From Planctomycetota bacterium (GTDB lineage: Bacteria; Planctomycetota; Planctomycetia; Pirellulales; Pirellulaceae): 64,000 nt of DNA. The stretch lies in assembly GCA_963204915.1 (NCBI GenBank), contig CAUJHS010000076.1:226552-290551 (forward strand), given 5' to 3'. Made by a program: the position numbers and the translations under genes. Positions 55,695 through 64,000 of this stretch are shown in pieces. The notes beneath the pieces are model-generated. The model was not told where the DNA came from. It made no database searches and was given only the letters and a program-made list of their open reading frames with translations. Numbering within the stretch: position 1 is the first letter of the stretch; each line of letters opens with the position of its first letter.

Positions 55695-55732
55695 AAAAGA
55701 GGGCCGCACCTGCGAACAGATGCGGCCTGCCC
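55695..55732 (-). terminator. Rho-independent terminator
   Basis: Stem GCCGCATCTG with CAGGTGCGGC, loop TTCG, then CCTCTTTTTTG on the minus strand. It insulates the phage promoter from transcription coming from the right. Confidence 0.85.
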
Positions 55733-56133
55733 GACGTAGGACCGAGTTACCAAAATTATCGGTTATTCCGATCGACACACATAAACGATCAGTGCTTGCG
55801 CTTGCTTAGCTACGTTTCCGTAATCTGAACCCCAAGTTGTTTCGCTGCTTCTCTCGTTCCTTTCAGCATTGGGCGTTCGGGATCAAGCGGCTGCCCATCG
55901 TGAGCGATAGATTTGAATGCTATTCCCAATTCTTAGGTTCTTCAATCCAAGACGAGCCGCAGGGCCGACAAAGCACCGGAAAACGTCGGTCCAAGATTCC
56001 AATGGCATGTTTCCGCTGGAGTTTGGGACTTCACGCTCAAGTGCAGCGCGAAGTTGCATTTCTACCTGGACCTGCGGAAGCTGATAATCCCGTCTCATGG
56101 CCACGACATCGCGAGCTATGTAGCGGTGCATCA

Positions 56134-57930
56134 TCAAGGAGGCGTCGGCGTGCCTCGCAGAAGATTGAGCAGGAAGAGGACGTGCATTAGGCGGTCGCTG
56201 AGAAAGCGATTAAAGTTCTCCGCTGGCATGAGTCCGTGGGCAAGGTCGTTCCGCACGTTGAATCCGCGCGGATCACAGAGCAAAACCCGCAGGTAAAAGG
56301 TTGCGTCATCACCAAGGCAGTCTTGAATCGCAGGTTCGGCTTCAAGAATGTCGTTAAGGCTCTTTTCGATCATCACGCCGAGATCAGACCGCCGATGCTT
56401 ATTCGTCGGCTTGCCGAGGAATGCAAGTAGCCGCCGCAGGCAATGTTCGATCTGCGGCGCGAGGACATGGATCGTCTTTACGTGGTCGTTCGCAACGTAA
56501 GCGTCGATCGCCTGCTCAAGCAACAACGTGCGCGTCGGGTCGAACAATGGACACTGGAAAAGGATGGGCAGCACGGTCCTAGACGAAAACTCGTACCTTT
56601 CGCGAGTGCGGTCTAGTGCGGTCCCCAAAAAGACCGCAGACCATTTGAGATTGTCGGCCATGTGAAACATCAATCGGCCTTCAGGATCAGCCTCAATCGA
56701 CCCCGCGCGAGCGATGACCTGATTCTCGCCCAGCTTTTCGAGAGGGATCATGGACAGCAACTTCGCCTGCTTCTGAGTGTCGTTCAACTGCTTGCGAATC
56801 TCCTCCAATTGCGGGCAGAAGTTTACCGCGATCCTGGTCAACGTGGCCTCCAAGTCCCCCGCCGTCATCTCCTCAAGGAATGCCTCCATCTCCTCGTCAG
56901 GAATCTCGAACGAGTGCGACTGGCGCACCATCTGCCGTTTGGCCTCCTCACCCTTCTTCTTTCCCGCAATCTGAAGACTCTCAGCATCCTCTTTCAGCCC
57001 GAACCGGAGGAAGATGCCGTAAGCCTCCTGATACCAGTGCATCGCTACGAGACCTTCCGCCTTCGCCGCGAATTTGGCAAGAGCCTCACCGTAGGCGCGG
57101 ATCACTCGTTTCACGTCTTCATGCTGACCGCGCTTTTCATAATGGTGGGCGAGCCGCAGGGCCGGTTCCTTGGCCACAATTCCGACGGGGTTTTCTGAAC
57201 GGCAAATGCGTTGAAGCTCGGCCTCCAACCCGTCAATCAACTTTTGCTCCCGGTCTGGCGTGAGGACAACTCCCTTGTGCCCATAGAGCAGGTCGAAAAG
57301 CCACGCAATTCGTGAGGCCGGATGCTCTGTCCGATCGAGCAATCGGAACATCGTGGCCACAACCGATTCCGCGCGTGCCTTATCGCCGACCGAGAGGGCA
57401 AGTTCCGATGCGCGCTCAAGGCGGCCCTCGGCGGTGTCCGTATTCGGGAACTTAACGCCGCAGTCAATGTAGGAATCAATGGCTTGACGTGCCAGGTCGA
57501 TCGAGGGCTTGCCACCCGTCGCCAGCTTTGTCAGGTCCCACACGACATCTGCATAACGGGCCTTGAAAACGGGATGCTGAACTTCCCCTGCCCTTTTACT
57601 CCAATACTCGATGACAACGGCGTCGATGTTCGCGGAGTCTGGAAAAGAATACAAGGTACCGTCCTGAAGGGTGTTCTCGAACACCGGCCCAAAGCGAGTG
57701 CCCCAGCTACTTTTTTCCTGGCGATCCTTCAGAGGCATCTGAAGGGCTGCAATCTCCGCGAAGCTGGCCTTCCGCTGGCCTTCGCCGACCTCCCCACATT
57801 CCTTGAATAACCGCTCCAAAACGAAGCTCACTTCGGCTTCGTCGAAATCTTGGCCCGAAGAGTCTTTTTCACATAGCACAATCGCGAGCGGTCCAGGCAG
57901 AGACAGGTCATACGTTGTTGGTGATGACAT
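56134..57930 (-). CDS. DUF4209-type protein with HEPN-like RxxxxH motif (598 aa)
   Basis: ATG 57930 with GGAG upstream; a TTG five codons earlier is possible. Mostly helical repeats. The C-terminus has IHVLAPQIEHCLRRLLAFLG, LGVMIEKSLNDILEAEPAIQ and FYLRVLLCDPRGFNVRNDLA HG. R-N-D-L-A-H fits the R-x(4)-H active site of HEPN RNases, and the context matches DUF4209 proteins. These occur in defence islands, and it lies next to a BREX locus. RNase activity is inferred. Confidence 0.75.
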   Translation of the reverse strand: MSSPTTYDLSLPGPLAIVLCEKDSSGQDFDEAEVSFVLERLFKECGEVGEGQRKASFAEIAALQMPLKDRQEKSSWGTRFGPVFENTLQDGTLYSFPDSANIDAVVIEYWSKRAGEVQHPVFKARYADVVWDLTKLATGGKPSIDLARQAIDSYIDCGVKFPNTDTAEGRLERASELALSVGDKARAESVVATMFRLLDRTEHPASRIAWLFDLLYGHKGVVLTPDREQKLIDGLEAELQRICRSENPVGIVAKEPALRLAHHYEKRGQHEDVKRVIRAYGEALAKFAAKAEGLVAMHWYQEAYGIFLRFGLKEDAESLQIAGKKKGEEAKRQMVRQSHSFEIPDEEMEAFLEEMTAGDLEATLTRIAVNFCPQLEEIRKQLNDTQKQAKLLSMIPLEKLGENQVIARAGSIEADPEGRLMFHMADNLKWSAVFLGTALDRTRERYEFSSRTVLPILFQCPLFDPTRTLLLEQAIDAYVANDHVKTIHVLAPQIEHCLRRLLAFLGKPTNKHRRSDLGVMIEKSLNDILEAEPAIQDCLGDDATFYLRVLLCDPRGFNVRNDLAHGLMPAENFNRFLSDRLMHVLFLLNLLRGTPTPP

Positions 57931-58234
57931 CGAAATTCTCCACAAACGGCAGGCAATCGGAGCAGCCCGTTTTACGCTCAGTGGCGAAATGTGCCACGCG
58001 GCAAGGAAATAGGGGCATGACGAGCCGCACGCCGAACTGTTTCAGCGCCCCTTCGATTTGAGCAGATTTTTCGCCAGAAGGTTCGTTGTCGCAGCAGATT
58101 CCGAGAGCCGAGGAAAACAACGGCCTGCGGGCGGGATTTGCGCCATGAACGGACGGCCGTACAATTTGGGTTATCCTGAAGGCAGCCTCCCTTCGCGCAG
58201 GCCCGTCGAGCGGGTCTGCAATTCCGCTCGCCAA
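57908..58234 (-). CDS. Small Cys-containing protein upstream of DUF4209 gene (about 70-108 aa)
   Basis: Ends in RVAHFATERKTGCSDCLPFV followed by ENFDVITNNV, with its stop 23 bp inside the DUF4209 gene. GICCDNEPSGEKSAQIEGAL and the C-x-x-C pair suggest a real small metal-binding protein. The start is unclear; the first ~40 residues of the open frame are low quality. Confidence 0.4.
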   Translation of the reverse strand: MASGIADPLDGPARREAAFRITQIVRPSVHGANPARRPLFSSALGICCDNEPSGEKSAQIEGALKQFGVRLVMPLFPCRVAHFATERKTGCSDCLPFVENFDVITNNV

Positions 58235-58525
58235 ATCTTGCTGCCGTCCCCCAAAGGCGGTAGGATGTTCGCGTCCACCAGCGAATACAGGGGGCAGATT
58301 TGTCAGCCCTGACCAAAGGTGTCAGCCCGGCGGTGTATTTTCTATTTATTGGACCCTGTTGCCCACTCGAAAGCAGCCCTGTGTCACTACACCTATTTCT
58401 CCTCGAAGATCGCCCCCATGTACGAGTCGTATAATCCCCAGTAAAGGGGGGTGGGGGGGGGTCGGAATTCACAAACGCCCAAAACATTTCACCGAAAACA
58501 TCTTGAAACCAGTCGGGCAGGAGCG

Positions 58526-59359
58526 ATGAGCAAATCGGGTGGGGGTATCCGTGAGGTGGAAACCGCGGGGGAAAATCGCAAGGTCAAATTGCCTGAGTCA
58601 TTGGGATTTCGGGAAGGGAGTTCGAGCGTCCATACCAGCCGCACAATGATGTTTGGCGAGTTGTCGCTCGTTTTTGAACAAGTCGCTCGGAATGCCAAAC
58701 GGGACGATTATTTTACGGCCATCGTGGAGCAAAATGTGCTGGGCAAGCCAACGCAGACTACCCGAAAGCGGTCGGCCCAGCGGCTTATGGAGCTTTACTC
58801 GCTCGACGAGAACCGACCCATTTTTCGCCTGCTGCGGCGTTTCTGGACCACGGATTCGGCAGCGCGTCCGATGCTGGCATACATGGCTGCCGCCGCGCGC
58901 GATCCGCTCTTGCGGGCGACAACGTCATTCGTGGTTGCGATTCCGGTCGGTGCGTCAGTGAACCCCAAGGAGATCGCTGACAACCTGGCGGAAAAGTATC
59001 CAGCACGCTTCAAACCGACCACACTCCGTTCCACCGCGCAGAACGTTGCGTCATCGTGGACACAAGCGGGGTATCTGACTGGCAAAGTCAACAAAAAGCG
59101 ATCCCGTCCGGTGGTGACGCCGGTGGTGGTAACATATGGCCTGCTTCTCGGCTACTTGTGCGGTACGCGCGGCAAGATGCTGCTCGATACGATGTGGACG
59201 CGAATGTTGGGTCGGACGCCTGCCGAAATTGCAGACCTCGCCACGGATGCTTCCAAGCAAGGGTGGATGAATTATAAGGCCGCAGGTTCCGTGGTGGAGA
59301 TCACGTTCCCCGGCCTACTGACAACTCAGGAGGAGAAGGCTTCTCATGAATCGGATTGA
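58526..59359 (+). CDS. brxA: BREX protein BrxA-like (277 aa)
   Basis: ATG 58526 with AGGAG upstream (MSKSGGGIREVETAGENRKV); the frame is open further upstream without coding character. SAQRLMELYSLDENRPIFRL followed by LAYMAAAARDPLLRATTSFV and YPARFKPTTLRSTAQNVASS WTQ fits BrxA (DUF1819), a helical DNA-binding BREX component. Longer than typical (~200 aa). Overlaps brxB by 14 bp. Confidence 0.75.
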   Translation: MSKSGGGIREVETAGENRKVKLPESLGFREGSSSVHTSRTMMFGELSLVFEQVARNAKRDDYFTAIVEQNVLGKPTQTTRKRSAQRLMELYSLDENRPIFRLLRRFWTTDSAARPMLAYMAAAARDPLLRATTSFVVAIPVGASVNPKEIADNLAEKYPARFKPTTLRSTAQNVASSWTQAGYLTGKVNKKRSRPVVTPVVVTYGLLLGYLCGTRGKMLLDTMWTRMLGRTPAEIADLATDASKQGWMNYKAAGSVVEITFPGLLTTQEEKASHESD

Positions 59360-59918
59360 CCTTCTCAAGAAGAACTACCAGCGATTCTGCGAAACATCGT
59401 GGGATCGGAACGTATCCGGCGCACAGCGGGTCTGGCTTGCCGTCTACGACAAGGAGGACGAACGCAAGCTGCGGCTCCGGTTGGGGATGTTCGAGGAGGC
59501 CACGCATCACAGCAACAACAAATGGAAGTCCATCGACCTGACCGACGCTTTTGCGAACTGGATGTGCGGCCCGGACAACTCCGACTACGCCGAAAGCTAC
59601 TTCGAGTCGCCCGACAGTCTCGATAACGCAAAGCTGGGCGAGTTCATGCAATCGGTGGTTGTTTGTATCCGGTCGGCTTTGGCCGAACTTCCTGATCCCG
59701 ACAAAACCGTTTTGGCGGTGTACGGGATCGCCTCGGTGTTTGGCTTCCTGAAGATTTCAGAAATCCTGCCGTTGGTCGAGGGAGATGTGAAGGGTCGCTT
59801 GTTGATCTTCTTCCCTGGCGTCTACGAGCAAAATAACTACCGTCTGCTCGATGCACGCGATGGCTGGAACTACCTCGCGTATCCGATCACCGCCAGCGAT
59901 GTGGAGGCCCGCCCGTGA
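59346..59918 (+). CDS. brxB: BREX protein BrxB (DUF1788, 190 aa)
   Basis: ATG 59346 (MNRIDLLKKNYQRFCETSWD). C-terminal half has the diagnostic VYGIASVFGFLKISEILPLV and GRLLIFFPGVYEQNNYRLLD ARDGWNYLAYPI. Middle part LTDAFANWMCG. Overlaps brxC by 4 bp. Complete, no lesion seen. Confidence 0.9.
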   Translation: MNRIDLLKKNYQRFCETSWDRNVSGAQRVWLAVYDKEDERKLRLRLGMFEEATHHSNNKWKSIDLTDAFANWMCGPDNSDYAESYFESPDSLDNAKLGEFMQSVVVCIRSALAELPDPDKTVLAVYGIASVFGFLKISEILPLVEGDVKGRLLIFFPGVYEQNNYRLLDARDGWNYLAYPITASDVEARP

Positions 59919-62900
59919 TGATGAACCTTGAGATTTACGAGAAAGACCCGCGCACCCACACGCTGCTCAACCAAGGCGTGGCCAAAGTCACCAGCGGCCA
60001 ATCGTCCGCTGAACTCGACACGCTGCGGTACGAACTCACCAACTTCGTGTGCGATGGCCAATATGCCGAGGGCCTGAGCCGTATCCTCAGCACTTACCTG
60101 GGCCACTAGGACAAGAGCGAACAGCCAGGGGTTTGGGTCAGCGGTTTTTTCGGCTCCGGCAAGTCCCATCTCGTGAAGATGCTCCAGTACCTCTGGACTG
60201 ACTTCGAGTTCCTGGACGGCGCAAAGGCCAGGGGCCTCGCCAAGCTGCCGACCGGCGTGAAAGACCTGCTGAAAGAACTCACGAATTCAGCGAAGCGACA
60301 TGGTGGACTTCATGCCGCTGCCGGTGATCTTCGGACAGAGGCGAAGGACAGCATCCGACTGGCTCTGTTGGGCATCCTCTTCAAATCGGTTGGCTTGCCC
60401 GGCGATTACACCCGTGCCTGCTTTCAGATGTGGCTGCGCGATGAAGGGCTAGAGGCCAACGTCCGCAAGTCGATCACGGACAACGGCAGCACTTTTGAAA
60501 AGGAACTCACGAATCTCTACGTCAGCAAGCGGATGGCCCAGGCGATTCTGGCCCATCGACCGGAATTCGCGTCCAAGCCGTCCGATGTTCCCATCATCTT
60601 GAAAAGCCAGTTCCCGCCTGACCCCAAGGACGTGTCAATTGACGACATGATCGACAAGATCATGCAGGCAGTCGGTCGCAACGGGAAGCTGCCGTACACG
60701 GTGGTCATCCTGGATGAAGTGCAGCAATACATCAACGACGACGCGAGCCGGTCCAAGGCGGTGCAGGATGTCAAAGAGCAGTGCTGCGCGCGGCTGGGAG
60801 CCAACTTCCTGTTGATCGGCACGGGCCAAAACGCTTTGTCGGGCGCAGCCCTCCTTCAACGGCTTCAAGGGCGATTTCCCGTCACGGTCGAATTGCAGGA
60901 CACTGACGTAGAGCAAGTCACTCGTGAGGTCGTTCTCAAGAAGAAACCCACGGCGGAAGCTGGGCTGAAGAAGCTGCTCGATGACCACAGCGGCGAAGTC
61001 GAGCGGCAACTCGCCAGTACCAAGATCGCCTTCTCCAGCAAGGATCGTGGACTGCTTGTTCAGGACTACCCAATCCTTCCCGTGCGGCGGCGGTTTTGGG
61101 AGCGAGTTCTGCGGGCCGTCGATAAGGCGGGGACGGGCGCTCAACTGCGCAACCAACTGTGGGTCGTGTATGACGCGGTGAAGCAGACGGCTGAATGGCC
61201 CCTGGGTCACGTTGTCAGTGGCGCATTCATTTACGATGCGTCCATCAAGGGTTCGGCGCTCAAGTCGGGAGTGCTGCTTCAAGAGATCGCCGAAACCATC
61301 GCCAAGCAGAAGAAGGAAGATGACGGCGAGCTTCGGCATCAAATCTGCGCCCTGATCTTTCTCATTGGCCAACTACCGCACAACAACGAGCCGTTGGATG
61401 CCGGTGTCCGTGCCGACGCTGATACGTTGGCCGACTTGCTCGTGACCGATCTGACGACGAGTAGCGCGGAACTTCGCAAAAAAGTCCCGCTGCTGCTTGA
61501 GAAGTTGGTCGCATCTGGCGCGATCATGCAGGTCGATAACGAATATCGAATGCAGACTCGTGAAGGGTCCGAGTGGAATCAGATGTTTCTGGAGGCGAGG
61601 AACAAGCTGCTCAACGATCCGGGGAAACTCGCCAGCGAGCGGTCGCAGTTGCTCCGGTCGCAGTGCAGTGAAGTCCTGAAAAAGTTCAAACTGCTCCAAG
61701 GTGAGAGCAATGAGTCTCGGAAGATCGAACTGCATTTCGGCGACACTGCGCCGGCCACGGACGGGGCGACCATCCCCGTGTGGGTCCGTGATGGCTGGGA
61801 GGTTGAAGAGAAGACCGTCCTCAATGACGCGCGGGCGGCGGGTGACTCGACCGCGATGGTTTACGGGTATATTCCCAAGAAGATGGCCGAGGAACTGAAG
61901 CAGGCCATCGCTGGATATTATGCCGCCACGACGACGCTCCAGACCAAGGGGACTCCCTCCGGCGAAGAGGGAATTCACGCTCGCAAAGCGATGGAGACGC
62001 GCCAGGAACAATCGGAGAAATCACGCGACACGCTCATCACCGACATCCTGAATGAAATGCAGGTCTACCTCGCCGGTGGCGATAGTGTCGGCGGCACGTT
62101 GCTCAACCAGAAGACTCAAGACGCGGCCACGCTCTGCCTCGACCGACTGTATCCCCTCTTCCATCAAGCCGACTCTCCCGACTGGCATAAGGTCATCGAA
62201 CGGGCCAAGAAAGGCGACGGCGATGCTCTGACCGCCGTGGGTCACAAAGGCGACCCGGAAACTCACCCTGTCTGCAAGGCGATCCTCGAATTCGTGGGCA
62301 GCGGCAAGAAGGGAACCGAGGTCCGCAAGCAGTTCGGGGGCGCGAAATATGGTTGGCCGCAGGATGCCATCGACGCTGCCCTGATTGTGCTGTTCAACGC
62401 CGGGGCGGTGCAGGCTCGTATTGGGGCCGAACCCGTGGCCAAGGGCAAACTCGACCAGAAGACCATCACCGCGGCCGAGTTGCGGTGTGAAACGATCACG
62501 CTCTCCAAGGTGCAACTGATCGCGATCCGAGGCGTTTACAAGGCCATCGGACTGAACTCGCAGGCCGGCCAGGAATCTCTGCACGCGCCAGATTTCCTCA
62601 ATCGGCTAACGCGCCTTGCGGAAGCTGCGGGTGGGGATGCTCCCCGCCCCAAATGCCCGGATACTACCCACATCGCTGACATCGCCAACCGTGTTGGTAA
62701 TGACCAATTGAAGGCGATCTTCGACTGCAAGGATCAACTGACCAAGCAGATCACGGACTGGCAGGGTGATCGCGATCTCATTGAACAACGCATCCCCAAG
62801 TGGAGTCAGTTGGCGGCGCTGCAAAAGTTCGCCGTCGATCTCCCTGTGGCGGCGGAAGTCCAACCGGAAGTCGCCGCCATCGAGTCCTGGCCGCAGGGCA

Positions 62901-63169
62901 AGATCGGATTAGTTGCCGGGCGTTCAGAGGTGCGCGATCATGGCTCTATGAACGACCGCGAGTATGGCCCCATGAGTGATCGCGCCCAAGCCTACCGTGA
63001 GCTATTCGAGGAACGCGCCGCGATCCGCGAGTTCGACGGCAAGCTGGATCGCGACCGAGCAGAGCTTGCCGCATGGGCGGAAATGCCGCCCGATGATGGC
63101 GGTGACTGGCTGCGGTTTATCGACCCGGCAACCTCGCCTGCGACGCGGAGCGCGCTCAATCGTCGGTAA
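59915..63169 (+). pseudogene. brxC: BrxC ATPase interrupted by an in-frame TAG
   Basis: ATG 59915 reads MMMNLEIYEKDPRTHTLLNQ ... ILSTYLGH and stops at TAG 60107-60109. The same frame continues at once with DKSEQPGVWVSGFFGSGKSH, whose GSGKS Walker A lies at 60152-60166, followed by VVILDEVQQYIN (Walker B) and a normal C-terminal part to 63169. Restored length is 1084 residues including the stop position. BrxC is the large ATPase of BREX. A re-start at GTG 60173 would lack the P-loop. No pglX, pglZ or brxL follows in the window, so the system is probably dead, or the TAG is a sequencing error or is suppressed. Confidence 0.88.
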
Positions 63170-63466
63170 ACAACCGCCAGTGAGCTATCCGTTTTCTTCG
63201 CGGGCGGCGTCTGTAGCCACGTCTAGGCAAATTGAGTCACGGCGGCCGAGTCCCGCGCTTCGATGCGTTCTCTTTGGGCGATTTTGTGATGGCTGCGCGA
63301 CGAAGGGAAACCCATACGCGCAAAACCAGGCGGTTGAACATTCCTCCAGGATTTTTTTTCGGCGATGTTGTCGGTTATTACCCTCGCAATCCGGTTTCAC
63401 AAGTGGCGGCCGAAAGGGGCCATCAAGATCACGAAACTGAACGATTCATTCACAAGGAGATGAGCC
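63170..63466. other. Gap after brxC without a supported gene
   Basis: No start-to-stop frame with good coding character on either strand; one long frame (63185-63400, minus) is a shadow. An abrupt end to the BREX operon here. Confidence 0.5.
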
Positions 63467-63865
63467 ATGAGAAGGCTGCGAAAATTTTTGGTTGCTCTTG
63501 CTGCGGTCGGGGTGCTCGGCGTGGGGGCTTTGGGAGCTTCGACGCAAGCGCAAGCAAACGATTACTACCCCGGCGGCGGATACGGGGGCGGAGGTCATTC
63601 CCAGCACGGCGGTCACTTCGGGGGTGGCTACTCCGGCGGTGGATACGCGGGTGGCGGATACGTGGGCGGCGGTCACTTCGGGCGTGGGTATTCCGGCGGA
63701 TACGCGGGAGGCGGGCACCAAGCGCCTCATTATCACGCTCCGTCGGTCCATTACGATCGCACCTACCATGCCGATTCGTACCACCAGACGCCTCGGCGCG
63801 GCTTGCACAGTCACGGCCATTACGATACTGTTCCCCACTACACACCTGGCTACCTGCACCGGTAG
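63467..63865 (+). CDS. Secreted Gly/His/Tyr-rich protein (132 aa)
   Basis: ATG 63467 with AAGGAG upstream. Signal peptide MRRLRKFLVALAAVGVLGVG ... AQA. The mature part is GGGYGGGGHSQHGGHFGGGY-type repeats, then His/Tyr-rich (HYHAPSVHYDRTYHADSYHQ). Low-complexity secreted proteins of this kind are common in planctomycetes. Probably host. Metal binding or surface structural role is possible. Confidence 0.75.
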   Translation: MRRLRKFLVALAAVGVLGVGALGASTQAQANDYYPGGGYGGGGHSQHGGHFGGGYSGGGYAGGGYVGGGHFGRGYSGGYAGGGHQAPHYHAPSVHYDRTYHADSYHQTPRRGLHSHGHYDTVPHYTPGYLHR

Positions 63866-64000
63866 AACTTGAGTGGAAACGGCATCATCCTGAGTCGGGG
63901 AGGGAAGGTACGCAGGCGAGCGCGGGGCACGGAAATGGGCGCGGGCGTAAGGGGTTTTGGGGCGGGTTGTAGGCCGTTGCGCGGGTTAGGGCGAGGGTCT
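63866..64000. other. Right edge, nothing recognised
   Basis: GC-rich, no gene or hairpin that I can support. Confidence 0.5.

Larger units (their letters stand above)
55485..56133. other. Right boundary region of the phage, no intact gene
   Basis: Holds the sigma gene promoter (55549-55576) and a terminator (55695-55732). Between 55800 and 56050 on the minus strand are fragments of a small zinc-ribbon-like protein in two frames (LDRRFPVLCRPCGSSWIEEP, then FKSIAHDGQPLDPERPMLKG), separated by a frameshift. This is a probable gene remnant where phage-like DNA meets host-like DNA. Confidence 0.5.

Noticed and set aside
58495..58530. Upstream extension of brxA to 58451
   Set aside because: The extra 25 residues lie in a region with poor coding character; ATG 58526 has AGGAG at the right distance.
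63232..63972. 246-residue frame over the Gly-rich gene
   Set aside because: Out-of-frame reading of the low-complexity secreted protein gene.

Overview
The window is about 56 kb of a tailed-phage genome, most likely a prophage or an episomal temperate phage, followed by about 8 kb that looks like host chromosome with a damaged anti-phage island. Most genes are GC-rich with high third-position GC, and many lack a strong Shine-Dalgarno. The ECF sigma factor, the P22-type coat module, the small Gly/His/Tyr-rich secreted protein and the DUF4209 gene all fit a planctomycete host (Gemmataceae-like). This assignment is an inference from style, not from a marker gene.

Positions 1-27.8 kb, all minus strand, are the late region of a siphovirus read from right to left: small terminase-like protein, holin-like protein, a zinc mini-protein, a membrane-anchored proline-rich protein, a Tat-exported papain-like protease, a thioredoxin-fold protein, large terminase, portal, a decoration protein, a connector, scaffold, P22-like coat, a head-closure/beta-propeller fusion, tail terminator, tail tube, frameshifted tail chaperones, tape measure and tail-tip genes. 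The tail-tip gene runs off the left edge. Scaffold, coat and tail tube begin with the same short N-terminal leader. Two structural proteins share a degenerate [ST]-x-L-x-L-[ST]-Q-x-A repeat.

Positions 27.9-49.5 kb are early and accessory genes, mostly small and unrecognised. They include two GHKL ATPases with metallopeptidase-like tails, a TadE-like protein, a gamma-glutamylcyclotransferase-like protein, a CsoR-family pair, a serine recombinase, and an amidoligase plus class II glutamine amidotransferase pair set in GC-rich repeats. They are served by at least eleven promoters sharing one architecture: TTGAC(N) followed by a CTAGCTAG-like tract and a -10 box at 16-17 bp. This points to one regulon across 28-55.6 kb.

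Positions 49.5-55.6 kb hold a candidate structured RNA, a DUF262 protein, a LuxR-type regulator, thyA and, most notably, a Ro60 (rsr) locus. Upstream of the Ro60 gene on its own strand lie four tandem Y-RNA-like elements. They alternate with two tRNA-shaped genes whose anticodon loops are replaced by 45-55 nt insertions carrying Y-RNA-like motifs. An ECF sigma factor gene sits at the head of this array.

Positions 56.1-64 kb hold a DUF4209/HEPN-like gene and brxA-brxB-brxC of a BREX system. brxC has an in-frame TAG just before its Walker A motif, and no pglX, pglZ or brxL follows. Three coding defects in the window (two frameshifts in the tail fibre gene, the brxC amber) could be decay or assembly errors.
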